NCBI GenBank assembly: GCA_003116855.1
Contig: BEWT01000011.1
Location: 25,533 to 89,532, forward strand
DNA length: 64,000 bases
Origin: Desulfurococcaceae archaeon AG1
Lineage (GTDB): Archaea > Thermoproteota > Thermoprotei_A > Sulfolobales > AG1
Direction of reading: 5' to 3'
The notes below the pieces were generated by a model. The model worked only from the letters and a program-made list of their open reading frames with translations. It searched no databases and was not told the origin of the DNA. Shown in pieces: positions 60,322 through 64,000 of the stretch (positions are counted from its first letter, which is position 1; every line of letters begins with the position of its first letter). A program made the translations under genes and the position numbers.

Positions 60322-60541
60322 TATATTTCCGAAAGGAAAGATTTATAGCGTAAGTACACGGAAATGGAAGGGTTTAAACAAGAATACCTAGTGACTAGCG
60401 ATTATAATATACCAGGGCTGAAGATCTTGGAAAACAGTGATACGCAAGTCTTTTCATCACAACAAATTAAAAGATCCACTGTATGGTTGGTGATCTGTAC
60501 CTCGTATATTAGGGGGTGTGGTTTAATAATTTGGTGATAGT

Positions 60542-60868
60542 GTGGAGACATACCAGATCCTGGGTCTTGTTGGCTCGCTTCTTCTAGTACTAGCCCTCGC
60601 TATAATGATGCTTGGAATGGCAGTGATGCCTGTTGGTTTTGGTATGATGGGTCCTATGATGTGGTCTATGGGGTTCTTTCCATTCTTTCTTATAGGGCTT
60701 CCATCTGTTGTTCTCGGGATCCTGGGTTCTGCTATTTCTGATAGGACTGCTGCTGGTGTTCTTCTAATCCTAGCCGGGATCCTCTCTCTACCCGTGTTCT
60801 TCGGCTTTTTCGGGATATCCTTTATCCTGCTTATCGTAGCTGGGGCTCTTGCTCTGTCGAAGAAATAG
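60542..60868 (+). CDS. Small membrane protein, DUF4064-like
   Basis: 108 residues from GTG 60542, preceded by GGTGAT. Three or four hydrophobic segments; middle is Met-rich (MAVMPVGFGMMGPMMWSMGF) and the C-terminal part is LAGILSLPVFFGFFGISFIL. No family recognised with confidence; layout resembles the 44.7-kb protein. Function unknown. Confidence 0.55.
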   Translation: METYQILGLVGSLLLVLALAIMMLGMAVMPVGFGMMGPMMWSMGFFPFFLIGLPSVVLGILGSAISDRTAAGVLLILAGILSLPVFFGFFGISFILLIVAGALALSKK

Positions 60869-60906
60869 CAATGATCTAGGTTTTAGTCTAGCTAGCTTTT
60901 TTACGG

Positions 60907-63411
60907 TTATCTATAATCATATATATAGTCATGTAGTTCTAGGTATTTCTTATCCAGCTCCCCGCTCTCCACCATTTTGACTACATGTTCTCTTGAGGGG
61001 CTGAATATAGCTTCCATGGCTTTTATCCTCTCCTCATCGTTTAGGGGTGCTAGCTCGAATATCACTCTCCCGCTGTGCTGTATGTATCTAGGCGAGGTTA
61101 GCTTTCTCCTAAGGATCTCCATTATGACTGGGGCGAATTTTCTATCAAACCTCGGTGCTCCCTGGGCTAGCTCTTGTGCCACCTCTTTTACATTTGTCCT
61201 GAGGATCTCTGCTATCTTTTTCGAGGCTTCTTCTAGGGATAGTATTCTGAACGGGCCTGTGGAGTATGCTATCGATACTATCTCTCTAACCTTCTCCAGC
61301 GCTTCCCTATCATCTGGGGATCTTCCAGCCCTGGCCAGGATCCTTTTCGCAACCCTTTCGTCGTATTCTCTATAGAACATCTCTGTCCACTCCATGTGAA
61401 GCTCCCATAGTTTTCTAAAGTGATCTTCTGTGAACTCCTCACCCTCCATAATCTCTACAGCCTTTTTAGCCGGGATCACTCCGTCTCTTGTGAGCTCTGG
61501 TGCTAATAGATAGCCCCTCCTCGTCACCTTAGCTCTGTGCCTCAGTACTGTCCAGAGCCATGATACGAAGATCCTGTAGGTTGCTAGGTCGTTCATGAAT
61601 CTCTGGTTAAGCTCGTAATCATCTATAGCTGCTGCTAGGTTTCCGTTTAGGAGCTGGAATCCATAGTTAGCAGCCATGTAGAATGCGTGCTGTATATGCT
61701 CAGGCGTTATGCTCCCCTCAGGCGGCTCGTACAGGGCTCTCCATAGATCTTTCCCGCCCCATAGCTTTGGATTTGTTAGGAACTTCTCAGGAGTATCGAT
61801 CATGTCCCTCGTTATAACCCACGGTGTTATCCTGCCCCTCTCATCTATAAGCCCTAGTCTTTGGAATAGTTTCCTCTCACTCTCTGTTAACCCGCTATCC
61901 GGTGCTGGGAGCTTTTTATCATCAACCTCTATGTATTTCACCTCAGCGTCTATCAATGCCTGGAGCTCTCTCAGATCTGCTCTTAGTGGTTTGTTTCCAT
62001 AGTATACATAGGATTCCTCTTTTGTTGCAACCCAGCTTTGCCTGAATAGGTCGAATAGCCTTCCCCTAACCTTTCCCTCAAGGATCTCGTCGAGCGTTAT
62101 CCTCCTACCCTCGGGGATCTCTTCGTCTGGGATGAATATCAAGCCTATGAGCCTCTCCCTCAGCTTGTCGAGGAAAATCCCTCTCAATGCCCTCGCATTA
62201 TACCTATTCCTCCCATAGGGGTCTGTCTCTGGGTAGAGCATCACAGCAGCCATTCCTCCCACTGGGGCTGCTCTCAAGCCCTCCTTACTATAGCCAGCCA
62301 TGAGGGTTAGTAATGCGTTGTACTTCTGATAGGCCATCATTATTGGGGCTGTCATCGTTATATCCTGCGGGTCTGGGAAGACCTTCTCGTCTTTCCACAT
62401 CTCTATTAGGCTGCCTAGGTAGTCCCACCTACCGTTGTTAACCTTTATCAGCCTCTCCCTCCAGATCCAGTAGATCACTGGTAAGTATCTGCCGGCATTG
62501 GCTTCTTCATAGAGCATCGCGATCTTTATCTCACCTATCCTTAGACCTAGTTTCTCCTCAACCCTCCTGAGTATCTTCTCTATAACCAAAGCCTCCTGCG
62601 GCGTCTGGACTTTAGGGACGTAGAAGTAGATCCCCGAGCCTGCTTTTTTAAGCGATTCATAGTTATTCAATACATAGATCACTATGGATGTTATTATCGC
62701 AGGGATCGGTTTTCCATCGAGAGTTATATCGTGATCAATGAGGTGAAGCCCCGGGATCCTGTGGAAGATCGAGGGCCATTTCTCCCTAGGCTTGAAGAAC
62801 CTATACTCCTTACCCTTCTCATAATACGGCTGGGGAGCCGTTTGAGAGAGGACAAGCTTGATATTCCTCCTAGCCTCCCACACAGGGGCTACGTCGAGGC
62901 CTGAGCCGTGGGGGATATACCAGGCTGGCGAGGCATCCTCCTCATCCTCCATAGCGCTAGCAACATCGGCATTAACCTGGTTAAAAGCCCTGCTTAGTGG
63001 ATACCAAGGCCCAGTGATCTCGAGCCCGGGGTTTGCTAGGGCATCCGCATCTCGGGGTACGGGGACATTTCTGTTCAGACCCCACCTAAGCTCTGAATCC
63101 CTGTCGAGGATGTTGTCTATAAGACCCTGGAGGATCTCTCGAAAACTCCTCCTATTACCATCGGCATCTACAAAGACATCATCCCACCTTGGGAAGGAAC
63201 CCTTAACACTGACCGGGGCTTTGGTGTCGAGCCATTCTCTTCTAGCACGGAGTACGGCATCTATCTCGGGCATGAATTCCCTCGCAAGCTCCTCGATCAA
63301 ACCCTCAACACTAACCCTCCTACCATTAATAACCCTCTCTCCAAAGAGATCGCTGTATCGTTTCAAAACATCCTCATTAATAACAAGACCCCTGGATCTT
63401 TGGGCGGACAT
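60907..63411 (-). CDS. aceB: Malate synthase, archaeal type
   Basis: 834 residues, near the length of archaeal malate synthase (about 820), unlike the shorter A and G types. Recognisable parts: MPEIDAVLRARREWLDTKAP near the N-terminus, VKGSFPRWDDVFVDADGNRR, LVLSQTAPQPYYEKGKEYRF, YFYVPKVQTPQEALVIEKIL, IKIAMLYEEANAGRYLPVIY and MTAPIMMAYQKYNALLTLMA. Condenses glyoxylate with acetyl-CoA. TATA AATATTTATAATC (minus strand, 63444-63456) predicts a short leader. Isocitrate lyase is not in the window. Acetyl-CoA would come from the adjacent por operon. Confidence 0.88.
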   Translation of the reverse strand: MSAQRSRGLVINEDVLKRYSDLFGERVINGRRVSVEGLIEELAREFMPEIDAVLRARREWLDTKAPVSVKGSFPRWDDVFVDADGNRRSFREILQGLIDNILDRDSELRWGLNRNVPVPRDADALANPGLEITGPWYPLSRAFNQVNADVASAMEDEEDASPAWYIPHGSGLDVAPVWEARRNIKLVLSQTAPQPYYEKGKEYRFFKPREKWPSIFHRIPGLHLIDHDITLDGKPIPAIITSIVIYVLNNYESLKKAGSGIYFYVPKVQTPQEALVIEKILRRVEEKLGLRIGEIKIAMLYEEANAGRYLPVIYWIWRERLIKVNNGRWDYLGSLIEMWKDEKVFPDPQDITMTAPIMMAYQKYNALLTLMAGYSKEGLRAAPVGGMAAVMLYPETDPYGRNRYNARALRGIFLDKLRERLIGLIFIPDEEIPEGRRITLDEILEGKVRGRLFDLFRQSWVATKEESYVYYGNKPLRADLRELQALIDAEVKYIEVDDKKLPAPDSGLTESERKLFQRLGLIDERGRITPWVITRDMIDTPEKFLTNPKLWGGKDLWRALYEPPEGSITPEHIQHAFYMAANYGFQLLNGNLAAAIDDYELNQRFMNDLATYRIFVSWLWTVLRHRAKVTRRGYLLAPELTRDGVIPAKKAVEIMEGEEFTEDHFRKLWELHMEWTEMFYREYDERVAKRILARAGRSPDDREALEKVREIVSIAYSTGPFRILSLEEASKKIAEILRTNVKEVAQELAQGAPRFDRKFAPVIMEILRRKLTSPRYIQHSGRVIFELAPLNDEERIKAMEAIFSPSREHVVKMVESGELDKKYLELHDYIYDYR

Positions 63412-63765
63412 ATTAACATACCAGTCGTATTTTATCGACCCAGATTATAAATATCTAACATAAACATTATATCAGATCTCCATTTGGGATATCTAATCCA
63501 TTTAATAGTTCTAGATTTCCTTCGCTATGCTGATCTTCAATTCTATAGCAGATCGATGATCCAGTTGTGGTTTTTTGAGATTCATTAGCTATATAGGGAG
63601 AGCATTGTCCCTGGGGGCCTGTTTCTATAGCGGATCTGTTTACCGCTATTTTGTTTTTATCCTGTTATAAATATAGTTCTGTTTTAATCCTCTGAGGATT
63701 GATGTAGAGTTTAAAGTAAAGGCTTATGTTTTATCCCCTCGGTGGTATAGATCACGGGTGGCTGT
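63412..63765. other. Spacer with CRISPR-repeat-like and related motifs
   Basis: Contains the malate synthase promoter, the repeat-like 23-mer at 63535-63557 and a weaker relative at 63623-63639 (TTTCTATAGCGGATCTG). No gene seen. Confidence 0.4.
63535..63557 (-). repeat. CRISPR-repeat-like 23-mer, degenerate
   Basis: On the minus strand ATCGATCTGCTATAGAATTGA, with AG after it, matches the 3695 copy at about 20 of 21 bases. Solitary; no spacer array. Confidence 0.3.
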
Positions 63766-64000
63766 TTGGGGAGCTTAGAGGAGGTTTTGAGATCTGCTGC
63801 AGATGCTTCTGAGAATAAGGATCTCAGGAGATTGTTTGACACCGTGCTTCCGAGAATCTCTGAGAAGATCTATAGCGTTCTTGAGAAGTATCCGTATCTT
63901 GTGGATCTTGCTGAGGAGGTTTCTAGGATTAAGAGGTATTCTATTGAGAATCTTGAGGGTCTTTTGAAGCAGGCTATGGATAGTGTTGTTAGGGTTGGTG
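63766..64000 (+). CDS. LutB-like iron-sulfur LUD protein (partial, N-terminus)
   Basis: 78 codons from TTG 63766 to the window edge, with an in-frame stop at 63748. The sequence GSLEEVLRSAADASENKDLR and LVDLAEEVSRIKRYSIENLE then GLLKQAMDSVVRVG matches the N-terminus of LutB/LldF, which begin with a helical segment and a conserved R-x-IK-x-YSI-NLE-LL motif. These proteins oxidise lactate or related hydroxy acids with Fe-S clusters. The identity of the missing C-terminus cannot be checked here. Confidence 0.65.
   Translation, partial: MGSLEEVLRSAADASENKDLRRLFDTVLPRISEKIYSVLEKYPYLVDLAEEVSRIKRYSIENLEGLLKQAMDSVVRVG

Overview
The window looks like a chromosome segment of a thermophilic crenarchaeon (Thermoproteota). 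The support is direct: archaeal-type ribosomal proteins eL14 and eL34, TATA-box promoters lying about 25 bp from leaderless or short-leader starts, frequent GTG and TTG starts, a TrmB-type regulator, an archaeal-type long malate synthase, four-subunit pyruvate:ferredoxin oxidoreductase, an archaeal C/D box sRNA, and crenarchaeal IS200/IS605 (TnpB) debris. I cannot name the genus from sequence alone.

Layout. 1-501 is the truncated end of an ABC-2 permease; a likely C/D box sRNA follows (612-667), then a frameshifted hemerythrin-like gene. 2308-4057 is a graveyard of TnpB-type elements: a stand-alone omega-RNA-like gene, a truncated ORF, and a TnpB C-terminal relic carrying a CRISPR-repeat-like 24-mer. 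This debris lies among the genes of a polysulfide/DMSO-reductase-type molybdoenzyme (2953-8322: TorD-like chaperone, NrfD anchor, Fe-S subunit, catalytic subunit). 8627-12556 is a sugar-acid oxidation cluster (zinc alcohol dehydrogenase, aldehyde dehydrogenase, enolase-superfamily dehydratase) resembling the Sulfolobus pentose pathway. 12992-16269 is a core block (eL14, panB, EMC3-like DUF106, eL34, cmk, HemK-like methyltransferase). 16387-20315 carries two Nramp-like transporters, the second reduced to its C-terminal half and fused in frame to a TnpB. 20985-31106 holds an adenine-methylase-like protein with an altered catalytic motif, a cysteine desulfurase, a coiled-coil nuclease-like protein, an epimerase, Nnr, an MFS carrier and small proteins.

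31185-39435 is a complete disaccharide utilisation locus: a divergent ABC importer (ATPase, two permeases, binding protein) facing beta-phosphoglucomutase, a GH65 phosphorylase and a TrmB regulator, with tandem 20-bp repeats between them. 40690-49225 contains a dipeptidase, MobB facing a tungsten aldehyde oxidoreductase, an MhqO/MhqD/Rieske operon and a second family of small palindromic mobile elements (copies at 39.9 and 47.5 kb, fragments at 48.0 and 49.5 kb). 49549-55782 has a PPP phosphatase, two radical SAM/SPASM proteins, CbiE and an unusual M24 protein. 55875-63411 carries an aminotransferase, the porCDAB operon and malate synthase, and the window closes with the start of a LutB-like gene.

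The most striking non-coding objects are (i) the stand-alone omega-RNA-like gene at 2.3-2.5 kb, whose hairpin covaries with the RNA end of the TnpB at 19 kb; and (ii) a GC-rich 219-bp nested foldback at 53418-53636 that folds into a three-way junction.
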